From contig NZ_LWHQ01000037.1 in assembly GCF_001653715.1 (NCBI RefSeq), positions 56,327 through 120,326 of the forward strand: a DNA stretch of 64,000 nucleotides, written 5' to 3'. Position 1 is the stretch's first letter, and every line of letters starts with the position of its first letter. The notes beneath the pieces were generated by a model. The model searched no databases. It saw nothing but the letters and a program-made list of their open reading frames with translations, and was not told the origin of the DNA. This DNA comes from Methylobacterium platani. Its GTDB lineage: Bacteria > Pseudomonadota > Alphaproteobacteria > Rhizobiales > Beijerinckiaceae. The position numbers were made by a program, and so were the translations under genes. Positions 53,684 to 62,369 of the stretch are shown one piece after another.

Positions 53684-53911
53684 ATGACGACCCCGTGGCG
53701 CCCCGACCGCGCCCTCGACCGGCTGACCGAGGCGCTCGAAGCCGAGATCCTGTCGGCCCCCGCATCCGAGGTGCGCGCCGTCGTGGCGGAGGCCCCGCGG
53801 GACGCGCAGGCCCTGCGGCGGCTCGTCTCGCGGGCCGTCGACCGCGCCGAGGAGGGGGCGGGCCTGTCCCCGGCGACGGGCGGGGGACCGCCCGTCCTGC
53901 GGCGGCCCTGA
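53684..53911 (+). CDS. Small protein paired with the sigma-like gene
   Basis: 75 aa. Helical N-terminal two-thirds ('ALDRLTEALEAEILSAPASEVRAVVAEAP'), Pro/Gly-rich end. It starts 12 bp after the sigma-like stop, preceded by gagggagg. No membrane helix, so it is not a standard membrane anti-sigma factor. Size and coupling make a cytosolic regulator of that sigma protein plausible, nothing more. Confidence 0.6.
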   Translation: MTTPWRPDRALDRLTEALEAEILSAPASEVRAVVAEAPRDAQALRRLVSRAVDRAEEGAGLSPATGGGPPVLRRP

Positions 53912-53933
53912 TCCGGCCGGCCGCGCCGGGACG

Positions 53934-54818
53934 TCAGCCCAGCACCACCACCTGCGTACCGACCGGTACCCGGGCGTAGAGGTCGATCGCATCCTGGTTG
54001 ATCATCCGGATGCAGCCCGACGAGACGCTGCGGCCGATGCTCTCCGGCTCGGTGGTGCCGTGGATGCGGTAGAGCGTGTCCTTGTTGTTCTGCCACAGGT
54101 AGAGGGCGCGGGCGCCGAGGGGGTTGCGCGAGCCGCCGGGCACGCCGAGCCCGCTCTGCAGCTGGGACACGCTGCGCGCGAGCGCCGGCTGGCGGGCGAT
54201 CATCTCCTTGGGCGGGTACCAGTCCGGCCAGGCCTGCTTCGAGTTGATGGTGGCCGCCCCCGCCCAGGCGAAGCCCTGGCGACCGACGCCGACGCCGTAG
54301 CGGCGGGCCCGGCCGCCCTCCTGGATCAGGTAGAGGTGGTGCGCGCGCGGATCGACCACGAGGGTGCCGGGCGCGTAGCGGCCGCCATAGGCGACGTCCT
54401 GGCGCAGGAAGGACGGGTTCGCCTTGCGCCAGCGGAACGCTGGCACCGGGAACGGCTCGGTCTCGATCGCCGCGTAGGCGCGGGCGTAGTCGATCGGGCC
54501 GTCATCGACCACGACGGTGGCACTCGGGTCGGCGGTGCCCTGCGGCGGCGCGGCACTGCGCCGGCCGCCCCAGAAGAAGTCCTCCTCCGGCGGCGCCTCG
54601 GCGGGAGCGGGCGCGCCGCGATACGGATCGGCGGCCTGCCCGCGCGTGTCGTAGAACGTACCGTCCTCCGCCGGCACGGGATCGCGGGAGCGCCGGCGCC
54701 GGACGGGGGCGATGTCCTGGTCGGTCCAGGCCAGGGCGGGGCGCGGCCACGCCAGCAACGTCGAGGCGAGGCCGGCGGCGGTGCCGGCGACCAGGAAACG
54801 TCGGTTCTTGTCGGTCAT
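53934..54818 (-). CDS. L,D-transpeptidase (YkuD family)
   Basis: 294 aa from the ATG at 54818. It has a signal peptide ('RRFLVAGTAAGLASTLLAWPRPALA'), and the N-terminal RRFLVAG also looks twin-arginine-like. A Pro/Arg-rich linker leads to the catalytic domain from ~160: 'GTLVVDPRAHHLYLIQEGGRARRYGVGVGRQGF' and the active-site 'YRIHGTTEPESIGRSVSSGCIRM' with His, Ser and Cys. It forms 3-3 peptidoglycan crosslinks or attaches proteins to murein. A TTTCCCC/GGGGAAA hairpin (54888-54906) lies in its upstream region. Confidence 0.92.
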   Translation of the reverse strand: MTDKNRRFLVAGTAAGLASTLLAWPRPALAWTDQDIAPVRRRRSRDPVPAEDGTFYDTRGQAADPYRGAPAPAEAPPEEDFFWGGRRSAAPPQGTADPSATVVVDDGPIDYARAYAAIETEPFPVPAFRWRKANPSFLRQDVAYGGRYAPGTLVVDPRAHHLYLIQEGGRARRYGVGVGRQGFAWAGAATINSKQAWPDWYPPKEMIARQPALARSVSQLQSGLGVPGGSRNPLGARALYLWQNNKDTLYRIHGTTEPESIGRSVSSGCIRMINQDAIDLYARVPVGTQVVVLG

Positions 54819-55148
54819 GGGAGGTCTTGACGATCGTGCTGACAGGAACGGGACGCCGAATGGCGCAATGCAGCAACAGCTAGGGCATTTCCCCACCGAG
54901 GGGAAACCTCCGCCCAAGAAAAAACCGTCAAAAACAAGGGGCTAGCGCGCTATCCGGGCGAGTGTGGCGCCGCTGCCGCCCGGGTGGGGGCGCCTGTCGC
55001 CGGATGCGGAGCCGTCCGGCCAATCGCGTGCAATACTTTTTCTGGTTCGTTTCGAGACTGACGAAATCTGTTGTTACGCATATCCGTTGTGGTTGACGCT
55101 CGCGAGAACACGTGGCCTCCTGAGCTGGTCACTTCGATCTGGTGTGCC

Positions 55149-55631
55149 ATGACCAACGATGACTCCACCCGATCGCTCGATCTGATCGAGCTCGCCGCCG
55201 ACGTCGTGTCGGCCTACGTGGCGAACAACTCGGTTCCGGCCGCGGACGTCCCCGGGCTGATCGCGGCGGTCCATACGTCGCTGAGCCAGCTCGGCGCCGC
55301 ACCGGCGCCGGAGCCCGAGAAGGCGACGCCGCCGGTGCCGATCCGCCGGACCGTCACCCCGGACCACATCATCAGCCTGGAGGACGGCAAGCCCTACAAG
55401 ACGCTCAAGCGTCACCTGGCCGGCCGCGGCCTCACGCCCGAGCAGTACCGCCAGAAATGGGGCCTGCCGCCGGACTATCCCATGGTCGCCGCCAACTACG
55501 CCGCCCAGCGCTCCGAGCTTGCGAAGAGCTCAGGCCTCGGCCAGAGCCGGCGCGGCCGCGGGGCGGCGATGCGGGCGGCGGCCGATCCGGTGGTCTCCGG
55601 GCCGGCCCCGGGCCGCCACCGGGGCCGCTGA
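55149..55631 (+). CDS. Ros/MucR-family transcriptional regulator lacking the zinc ligands
   Basis: 160 aa. 'LDLIELAADVVSAYVANNSVPAADVPGLIAAVHTSL' is the MucR oligomerisation N-terminus. The DNA-binding part 'DGKPYKTLKRHLAGRGLTPEQYRQKWGLPPDYPMVAANYAAQRSELAKSSGLGQ' is highly typical. Where Ros has CxxC, this protein has Ser76-Leu-Glu-Asp, and the second His is also missing. MucR proteins are H-NS-like silencers binding AT-rich sites. The upstream 54907-55148 contains the AT-rich patch expected for autoregulation. Confidence 0.9.
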   Translation: MTNDDSTRSLDLIELAADVVSAYVANNSVPAADVPGLIAAVHTSLSQLGAAPAPEPEKATPPVPIRRTVTPDHIISLEDGKPYKTLKRHLAGRGLTPEQYRQKWGLPPDYPMVAANYAAQRSELAKSSGLGQSRRGRGAAMRAAADPVVSGPAPGRHRGR

Positions 55632-55754
55632 GCCTGTCCGCCCACGATGAGCGGGAGCCGACCGGCACGCTCATCGTGCATTCAGGTCGTTAGTCCTTTC
55701 CTGCGGGGGCAGGGCGGTCCACGCGGCCGCCTTCACCTCAGGAGAGATTCCACG

Positions 55755-56051
55755 ATGATGCACGTCAAGGTGCTCGGGATGGCCGCCCTCGTCGCAGGCG
55801 GCCTGGGCCTTGCCTCGACCGCGCAGGCCGCTCCGATCGGCCTCGGCGCGACCGGCACGTTCGCGACGGAGGCGGGCGTGATCCCGGTGGCCGGCGGCTG
55901 CGGCCCGGGCTTCGTCCCGAACCGGTTCGGCTATTGCCGCCCGTTCTACGGGCCGCGGCCGTTCTACGGCCCGCGCCCTTACGGTTACGGCCCCCGGCCG
56001 TACTGGCGGCGCCCGTATTACGGGCCGCGCCGGTTCTATTACGGCTACTGA
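55755..56051 (+). CDS. Small secreted Gly/Tyr/Pro/Arg-rich protein
   Basis: 98 aa from the ATG at 55755 (55758 also possible) after ggagag. Signal peptide residues ~3-26 ('VLGMAALVAGGLGLASTAQAA'). The mature part has 'GCGPGFVPNRFGYCRP', a motif frequent in small exported proteins of Rhizobiales, then repeats of FYGPRP/YGYGPRPYWRRP. Function unknown. A strong terminator follows, so it is monocistronic and probably abundantly expressed. Confidence 0.8.
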   Translation: MMHVKVLGMAALVAGGLGLASTAQAAPIGLGATGTFATEAGVIPVAGGCGPGFVPNRFGYCRPFYGPRPFYGPRPYGYGPRPYWRRPYYGPRRFYYGY

Positions 56052-56074
56052 TCCGAACCGCCTGACCTGAGAAG

Positions 56075-56106
56075 GGCGCCCGACCGGCCGGTCGGGCGCC
56101 TTTTTT
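56075..56106 (+). terminator. Rho-independent terminator
   Basis: A perfect 26-bp palindrome (56075-56100, ggcgcccgacc repeated inversely) is followed directly by six T residues (56101-56106), 23 nt after the stop of the small secreted protein. It is the only textbook intrinsic terminator I see in the window. Confidence 0.95.
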
Positions 56107-56146
56107 GCGTTCCGGGGCCCGAAACCGGCGAGGCCGCCGCGGACGC

Positions 56147-57178
56147 CTACCCCGCCCGCGCCGCCGGCTTGCGCCCGAACGGGTCGAACTCGATCACCGG
56201 CGCCTTGCGGCCGTGCAGGACCGGCAGCACCCGCTCGCCGAAGGCGTCGATGAAGGCCGGCTGGCTGCCGCCGACCTGGTGCAGGTCGATGCTGTCGAAG
56301 CCGAGCGCCGCGCAGGCGGCGATGCGCTCGGTCAGCGCCGGCAGGTCGTGCGAGATCAGCACCGCCTCGTGCATGTCCTCGGGCCGCAGGTAGCGGGCGG
56401 CGGCCTCGAAATCGGCCGGGCGCGGCAGCTCCCAGGCGACCGAGGCGGGCAGGGCGTTGAAGCGCCACTCGGCATGGGCCTGGCGCAGCGCCTCGGCCGG
56501 GTCGGGAGCGTAGCTCAGGTCCATCTTGAGGAAGACCGGCTTGTCGGCGCCGCCATTCTCCCGGAAGGCGTCGACGATCGGCCCCAGGGTCTCGGGGCTC
56601 GTGCCGACGGTGAGGAGCCCGTCGGCCCAGGTGCCGAGCCAGGCGGCGGTCTCGACGCTGGTGGCCGCCCCCACGAGGCGGGTCGGGGTCTCGGGCAGCG
56701 ACCACACCTTGGCGTCGACTGCGGTCAGGCGGCCGCGCTGGGTCACGGTCTCGCCGGCGAGCAGCGCCCGCATGATCTCGGCGCCCTCGCGCAGGCGGGC
56801 GTTGCGCTCGGCCTTGTCGGGCCAGGATCCGCCGGTGGCGCGCTCGTTCATCGCCTGCCCGCTGCCCAGCGCCACCCACGGCACCCGACCCGGGAACATC
56901 TGCCCGAGGGTCGCCACGGCCTGGGCCAGCACCACCGGATGGTAGCGCCAGCCCCCCGGCACCGAGATGATCCCGAAGGTCAGGCGCTCGGTCGCCTGCA
57001 GGGCGGCGCCGAGCCAGGCCCAGGCGAAGCCGGACTCACCCTGGCTCGGCGACCAGGGCTGGAGATGGTCGGAGGAAAACGCCCCGTCGAAGCCGGCCTG
57101 CTCGGCCCGCTGGGCCAGCGCGAGCAGCGCCCGGGGCGGGCATTGCTCGTGCGAGATGTGGTAGCTGTACAGGGTCAT
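56147..57178 (-). CDS. LLM-class flavin-dependent oxidoreductase (TIGR03885-like)
   Basis: 343 aa, bacterial luciferase-like TIM barrel. 'RALLALAQRAEQAGFDGAFSSDHLQPWSPSQG' and 'TFGIISVPGGWRYHPVVLAQAVATLGQMFPGRVPWVALGSGQAMNE' are the typical FMN (or F420) binding segments. I take it as the non-F420, FMN-dependent branch on the form of these motifs. The substrate is unknown. It sits 71 bp downstream of shc on the same strand; a link to hopanoid metabolism is not evident. Confidence 0.85.
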   Translation of the reverse strand: MTLYSYHISHEQCPPRALLALAQRAEQAGFDGAFSSDHLQPWSPSQGESGFAWAWLGAALQATERLTFGIISVPGGWRYHPVVLAQAVATLGQMFPGRVPWVALGSGQAMNERATGGSWPDKAERNARLREGAEIMRALLAGETVTQRGRLTAVDAKVWSLPETPTRLVGAATSVETAAWLGTWADGLLTVGTSPETLGPIVDAFRENGGADKPVFLKMDLSYAPDPAEALRQAHAEWRFNALPASVAWELPRPADFEAAARYLRPEDMHEAVLISHDLPALTERIAACAALGFDSIDLHQVGGSQPAFIDAFGERVLPVLHGRKAPVIEFDPFGRKPAARAG

Positions 57179-57249
57179 CGCGAGGCTCCGGCCCGTGAAT
57201 GCCCGAGCGCTGCGGGTCGTTCCGGGGCAGCGCGGTCACGCCGCGGCGG

Positions 57250-59241
57250 CTACATTCCCACCGCGACCCGGCGGCTGTTGCCCCGCTGGAGGTTGCGGTA
57301 GCGCGCCAGCGCCCAGAGCGGGAAGAACTTCGCGTAACCGTGATAGCGCAGGTAGAACACCCGCGGGAAGCCGGTGCCGGTGTAGAATTCCTCGCCCCAC
57401 AGCCCGTCGGCCCCTTGCGTACGGGCGAGGTAGTTGACCCCGCGGGCCACCGCCGGATGCTCGGCCTCGCCGGCCGCCATCAGGGCGATCAGCGCCCAGG
57501 CGGTCTGCGAGGCGGTGCTGCCGGCGCGCTCGTAGCCGCGATACTCGAGCTTGTAGCTCGCCGCGTCCTCGCCCCAGCCGCCGTCCGGGTTCTGGATCGA
57601 GACCAGCCACTCCACCGCCTTGCGCATCGGCGCGGAGGCCGGATCCTGGCCGGCGGCGTTCAGCGCGCAGAGCGCCGACCAGGTGCCGTAGATGTAGTTC
57701 ATGCCCCAGCGGCCGTACCAGCTGCCGTCCTCCTCCTGGTCGGCGAGCAGGTAGTCGCAGGCCCGGGCGAGGACGGGGCTCGTGTCCTTGGTCTCGCCGA
57801 GCTGGGCCAGCATCGAGATGCAGCGCGCGGTGACGTCGGCGGTCGGGGGATCGAGCAGTGCGCCGTGGTCGGAGAACGGGATGTAGTTGAGGTAGTGGTA
57901 GGTGTTGTCGGCGTCGAAGGCGGCGAAGCCCCCGTCGCGGCTCTGCAGGCCCTCGATCCACTCGCGGGCGCGGGCGATCGACTGGGTGTAGTCCGAGCCG
58001 CCCTCGCCGGGGCCGAGGCGGGTCTGGGCCCGGTCCATCGCCATCGCCACCACGGCGGTGTCGTCGAGGTCGGGATAGTGCGGGTTGTTGTACTGGAACG
58101 CCCAGCCGCCCGGGCGCACGTCCGGCTTGCGGGCCGCCCAGTCGCCCTTGATGTCGAGGACCTGAAGGGGCTTGAGCCATTCGAGGGCGGCACGGGCCTG
58201 GCGCTCGGCCTCCGGCCCGCCGGCCTCCATCAGGGCGTGGGCGGCGAGCGCCGTGTCCCAGACCGGCGACAGGCAGGGCTGGACGTAGGCCTCGTGCTCC
58301 TTGACGGTGACGAGCTTCTCGACCGCCGAGCGCGCGGTGACCACCAGGGGGTGGTCCTCCGGGTAGCCGAGTGCCTCGTACATCAGCACCGAGTTGGCGA
58401 TGGCCGGGAAGATGGCGCCCAGTCCGTCTTCGCCGTTCAGCCGCTCGCTGACGAAGGCCACCGCCTTGTCGAGGGCGCGGGCCCGGGGCTTCTTCGGAAA
58501 CAGCGGCTCGACCACCCGCAGGATGTCGTCGATGACGGCGAAGACCGGCCGCCAGGGCGAGGATTCCTGCGCGCCAGAGGGCCAGCGCCGGATCCGCTCC
58601 GGATCCTGGGTGAACAATTCGCGCACGCCGATGCCGCGGGGGTTCTTCGCCCGCGGCTTCTTCACCTGCAGCACGAACAGCGGCACCATCACGGTGCGGG
58701 CCCAGTACGACACCTTGTCGAGGTGGAACGGGAACCACCGCGGCAGCAGCATCACCTCGACCGGCATCACCGGCACGGCGCTCCACGGCACCTCGCCGTA
58801 GAGGGCGAGCAGGGTGCGGGTGAAGACGTTGGCGTGCGCCGCGCCGCCGCGCTGCAGGATCGCGTCCCGGGCCTTGCGCATGTGCGGGGCGTCGGGCGAA
58901 TCGCCGATCATCTTGAGGGCGAAGTAGGCCTTGACGGTCGCGCTCATGTCGAGCGGGCCCTCGTGGACCAACGCCCAGCCGTGATGCTGCGCGCTCTGGG
59001 TGCGGCGCAGGTAGACGGCGATCTTCTCCTCCAGTTCCCGCGGCGGGATCGACGCGCGGAAGTGGTGGTAGAGGATGTACTCGGACGGGATGGTGGCGTC
59101 CGCCTCGAGCTCGAAGCACCAGTGCCCGTCGGCATGGGCCAGCTGAGTCAGCGCCCGGGACGCCGCCGACACCCGCCGCTCGACCTCGTCGAGGGTGATG
59201 TCCTGCGTGCTCTTGCGTTGCAGCGTCTCGACCTTGCCCAC
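57250..59241 (-). CDS. shc: Squalene-hopene cyclase
   Basis: 663 aa from the GTG at 59241 with a ggcggag site. The class II cyclase acid motif is D391-L-D-D394-T ('YPDLDDTAVV'). Several QW motifs (e.g. 'QSRDGGFAAFD', 'QEEDGSWYGRWG', 'QNPDGGWGED') mark the double alpha-barrel. It cyclises squalene to hopene and hopanol on the inner membrane. It is the last gene of the hopanoid set. Length fits the 630-680 aa family. Confidence 0.97.
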   Translation of the reverse strand: MGKVETLQRKSTQDITLDEVERRVSAASRALTQLAHADGHWCFELEADATIPSEYILYHHFRASIPPRELEEKIAVYLRRTQSAQHHGWALVHEGPLDMSATVKAYFALKMIGDSPDAPHMRKARDAILQRGGAAHANVFTRTLLALYGEVPWSAVPVMPVEVMLLPRWFPFHLDKVSYWARTVMVPLFVLQVKKPRAKNPRGIGVRELFTQDPERIRRWPSGAQESSPWRPVFAVIDDILRVVEPLFPKKPRARALDKAVAFVSERLNGEDGLGAIFPAIANSVLMYEALGYPEDHPLVVTARSAVEKLVTVKEHEAYVQPCLSPVWDTALAAHALMEAGGPEAERQARAALEWLKPLQVLDIKGDWAARKPDVRPGGWAFQYNNPHYPDLDDTAVVAMAMDRAQTRLGPGEGGSDYTQSIARAREWIEGLQSRDGGFAAFDADNTYHYLNYIPFSDHGALLDPPTADVTARCISMLAQLGETKDTSPVLARACDYLLADQEEDGSWYGRWGMNYIYGTWSALCALNAAGQDPASAPMRKAVEWLVSIQNPDGGWGEDAASYKLEYRGYERAGSTASQTAWALIALMAAGEAEHPAVARGVNYLARTQGADGLWGEEFYTGTGFPRVFYLRYHGYAKFFPLWALARYRNLQRGNSRRVAVGM

Positions 59242-59347
59242 GGTGTCTCCGCCTTCCTCTCCGGCTGCGGCCGCCTCGCCGCCACGATTGTACCGCAGCG
59301 CACAAACGCTGCCTATGCCCACGCTGTTCCGGAAGCCGGCTCCCGCG

Positions 59348-60628
59348 TCAAGCGGCTCCGCGCAACGCAGCATTGCCGCCGGTACCGGCGAGAACCTGCG
59401 CGGCCGTCGCCCCGGATCGGATCGCCCCCTCGATGGTCGAGGGCAGGCCCGTGGCGGTCCAGTCGCCGGCGAGCGCCAGGTTCGCGATGTGCGTGCGCGC
59501 ACCCGGCCGGCGGGCCGTCTCGGCGGGCGTCGCCGCGAAGGTGGCACGCTTCTCCTTGACGATCTGCCAGCGCGGCAGGGGCTCGCCGGCGAACCCCGAG
59601 AGCCGCGAGACCTCGTCCCAGATCGTGCGGGCGAGATCCTCGCGCGGCACGTCGAGCAGGCGGTCGGCGCCGCTGATCGTCACCGAGAGCCGGTCGGGAT
59701 AGGAGAACAGCCACTCGGTCACGCCGCCGACGACGCCGAGCAGCAGCGGCGCTCCCGGCTTCGGGGGAACCGCGAAATGCGCGTTGACGATCGAGCGGTG
59801 GCTCTGCGGCACGCTCAGGCCCGGCATCAGGTCGGCGGCGACCCAGGCCGGCAGGGCCAGCACCGCCGCGTCGTCGGGCCCGAGTTCCTCCGGCCCGTCC
59901 GAGAAGTCGAGCCGGGCGAGCCGCCCGCCCTCGATGCCGAGCGCCCGCAGGCGCCGGCCGAAGCGTACCTCGGCGCCCGCCTGCGTCAGGGCCGCCAGGG
60001 CCGGATCGACGAAGGCCGCCGACAGGCCCTCGACCGCCACCAACGGCCGGCAGGCCCGGCCGCCGGCGCCGAGCGTCTCGCGCAGGATGGTGGCGGCGAG
60101 CCCCGCATCGCTCTCCCGCGGCTCGGTGTTGAGGGCGGCGAGCAGCACCGGGTGCCAGAGCCGGTCCCACAGCAGGCCCTCGCAGGCCATGCTCTCGCCG
60201 ATCGTGGCGGCCTTCGCGGCGCCCCGGAAGATGCCGAGCGGCGCGAGGTAGTCGCGGGCGCGGCTGCCCGGCACCCGGCGGCGGGCGTCGAGCACCCACC
60301 AGGGCAGGCGCCCGGCATTCGGCCGCAGGGTCCAGCGCTCGCCCGTCGCGAGGTCGGCGAAGGCGAAGGCCGCATCAACCGGCCCGGCGAGCACGCCCTC
60401 GGGCGCGCCGGCCAGCGTCAGGAAGTCGAGGGCGTCGCGGTTGCCCGACAGGAGCAGGTGGTTGCCGTTGTCGATCGTCAGCCCGAGGGCCGGATCGAAA
60501 TAGGAGCGGCAGCGACCGCCGGCCTGCTTGGCCGCCTCGTGCACCACGACGCGACGGCCCGCCTTCGCGAGGCGCAGGGCCGCCGAGAGACCGGCGAGGC
60601 CGGCGCCGAGGACGTGAACCGTCGCCAT
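59348..60628 (-). CDS. hpnE: Hydroxysqualene dehydroxylase HpnE
   Basis: 426 aa FAD-dependent enzyme that converts hydroxysqualene to squalene. N-terminal 'VHVLGAGLAGLSAALRLAKAGRRVVVHEAAKQAGGRCRS' is the dinucleotide fold of the phytoene-desaturase-like family; 'TIDNGNHLLLSGN' and the C-terminal 'ALAGDWTATGLPSTIEGAIRSG' are HpnE features. Its ATG overlaps the hpnD stop by 1 nt (TGATG), so translation is coupled. Confidence 0.95.
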   Translation of the reverse strand: MATVHVLGAGLAGLSAALRLAKAGRRVVVHEAAKQAGGRCRSYFDPALGLTIDNGNHLLLSGNRDALDFLTLAGAPEGVLAGPVDAAFAFADLATGERWTLRPNAGRLPWWVLDARRRVPGSRARDYLAPLGIFRGAAKAATIGESMACEGLLWDRLWHPVLLAALNTEPRESDAGLAATILRETLGAGGRACRPLVAVEGLSAAFVDPALAALTQAGAEVRFGRRLRALGIEGGRLARLDFSDGPEELGPDDAAVLALPAWVAADLMPGLSVPQSHRSIVNAHFAVPPKPGAPLLLGVVGGVTEWLFSYPDRLSVTISGADRLLDVPREDLARTIWDEVSRLSGFAGEPLPRWQIVKEKRATFAATPAETARRPGARTHIANLALAGDWTATGLPSTIEGAIRSGATAAQVLAGTGGNAALRGAA

Positions 60629-61488
60629 CAGACGATCGCCTGGCGCAGGAGGACGCCGATCAGCGCGAGCTTGCCGGGCTTCACCCGCGCGCGGGGCGCC
60701 GCCCAGCCGCGCTTGCGCAGGCCGACGAGGATCAGGTGGTAGGCCGCACCCATGATCCGGGGCGCCTTGGTGGCCCGGCGCGACTCGGCGGTCATGATCG
60801 CCCAGGAGGCGTCGTAATGGCCTTGCGCCTCGTCGAGGAGCCGGGCGCAGACTTCCGCCAGACGCGGATGGGCGAGGGCGCTCTCCGGGGTCGGGTGCGA
60901 CAGGCCGATCGCCGCCAGCGGCTCGGCCGGCAGGTAGAGCCGGCCGCGCTCGGCATCCTCGTCGATGTCGCGCAGGATGTTGGTGAGCTGCAGCGCCCGG
61001 CCGAGATGGTGGGCGAGCTTGATGCCGGGCTCCTCGGGCAGGCCGAAGATCCGCACCGAGAGCCGGCCGACCGCGCTCGCCACCCGGTCGCAATAGAGGT
61101 CGAGGGTGGCAGAGTCGGGGGCGACGATGTCGGCCTCGGCATCCATCGCCATGCCGTCGATCACCGCCTGGAAATCCTCGCGCCTGAGCCCGAACCGGCG
61201 CACCGGCTCGACGAGGGGCTGCGTCCGGGGGACCGGCCGGCCGGCATAGAGGGCGTCGATGTCGGCGCGCCAGCGGTCGAGTTCGGCGGCGCGCACCTCG
61301 CGGGCGCCGCCATCGTCGGCGACGTCGTCGACGGCGCGGCAGAACGCATAGACCGCGTACATCGCGTCGCGCTGCTCGGCCGGCAGCAGCCGCATGGCGG
61401 TGTAGAACGACGAGCCGGCGGCCGGCAGGGCCGGGGCCTCGGCCGCGGCATCGACGGCTGAGGCGGGCTGGGAGGCGAGGGCGGTCAC
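60628..61488 (-). CDS. hpnD: Presqualene diphosphate synthase HpnD
   Basis: 286 aa. It condenses two farnesyl diphosphates to presqualene diphosphate. The Asp-rich Mg2+ motifs are 'FCRAVDDVADD' and 'LTNILRDIDEDAERGRLYLP'. 'SFYTAMRLLPAEQRDAMYAVYAFCR' is the family N-terminus. It overlaps hpnC by 4 bp (ATGA). The N-terminal Ala-rich ~24 residues are variable. Confidence 0.96.
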   Translation of the reverse strand: MTALASQPASAVDAAAEAPALPAAGSSFYTAMRLLPAEQRDAMYAVYAFCRAVDDVADDGGAREVRAAELDRWRADIDALYAGRPVPRTQPLVEPVRRFGLRREDFQAVIDGMAMDAEADIVAPDSATLDLYCDRVASAVGRLSVRIFGLPEEPGIKLAHHLGRALQLTNILRDIDEDAERGRLYLPAEPLAAIGLSHPTPESALAHPRLAEVCARLLDEAQGHYDASWAIMTAESRRATKAPRIMGAAYHLILVGLRKRGWAAPRARVKPGKLALIGVLLRQAIV

Positions 61489-62369
61489 GGGCGGGCTCCC
61501 CGCAGGGCCGGATGGAGGTGGCGGCGGAACGGCCGCCGGGCGAGCGTCGTGGCGGCGGCCCCGAGCGCGGTGAGCGCGAAGGCGGCCTTGCCGTGATGGA
61601 CCTTCTCACTCAGCGGATCGCGAACCAGGAGACCGCGGGCCAGCACCACCGCGAGGCGGTGGATCGCCGCGATCTCCAGGCTGAGGCGCGTGTCGTCGAT
61701 GAGGTCGGGCAGGGGGCGGCCCTCGTCGAGAAGGTCGAGGCAGCGTTGTGCCAGTTCCCCGATCACGGCGCGCAGGGCCGGCGTGGCGCGCTCGGCGCCT
61801 AGATCCTCGATGCGGGCGCCGTGTTTCTCGAGCGTCTCCCGCGGCAGGTAGACCCGGTCGATGCTCCGAAAATCCTTGCCGCAATCCTGCAGGTGGTTGA
61901 TCACCTGGAGCGCGGTGCAGATCGCGTCCGAGGTCGGCCAGGTCCGGCCCGGATCCTCGCCGTGGACGTCGAGGACGAAGCGGCCGACCGGCACCGCCGA
62001 GTAGCGGCAGTAATGGGCGAGCTCGTCCCAGGTGTCGTAGCGCGTCTTGTGCGCGTCCATCCGGAAGGCGTCGAGGAGTTCGAGCGCGTGGCGGGGCGGC
62101 AGACCGCGCTCGGCGAGCGAGCGGCGCAAGGGGGCGGCCTCCGGGTCGTCGGGGCCGCGGCCGGTCAGCGCGTCGGCCAGCCCGTCGAGGAGGGCGATCT
62201 TGCGCTCCGGCGACAGCCCGGCATTGTCGGCGACGTCGTCGCCGGCCCGGACGAAGTGGTAGAAATCCAGGATCGGGCCGCGGTGGCGCGGATGGATCAG
62301 GTGCGAGGCGACCGGGAAGTTCTCGTCGCGGTGCCCCTTGCCGGAGCGCGCCTCGGTGGCGGTGGTCAT
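61485..62369 (-). CDS. hpnC: Hydroxysqualene synthase HpnC
   Basis: 294 aa, trans-prenyltransferase fold. It turns presqualene diphosphate into hydroxysqualene. 'DENFPVASHLIHPRHRGPILDFYHFVRAGDDVADN' carries the first Asp motif, and 'VINHLQDCGKDFRSIDRVYLPRE' the second, in the modified form typical of HpnC. Translation is coupled to hpnA by a 4-bp overlap at 62366-62369. Confidence 0.96.
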   Translation of the reverse strand: MTTATEARSGKGHRDENFPVASHLIHPRHRGPILDFYHFVRAGDDVADNAGLSPERKIALLDGLADALTGRGPDDPEAAPLRRSLAERGLPPRHALELLDAFRMDAHKTRYDTWDELAHYCRYSAVPVGRFVLDVHGEDPGRTWPTSDAICTALQVINHLQDCGKDFRSIDRVYLPRETLEKHGARIEDLGAERATPALRAVIGELAQRCLDLLDEGRPLPDLIDDTRLSLEIAAIHRLAVVLARGLLVRDPLSEKVHHGKAAFALTALGAAATTLARRPFRRHLHPALRGARP

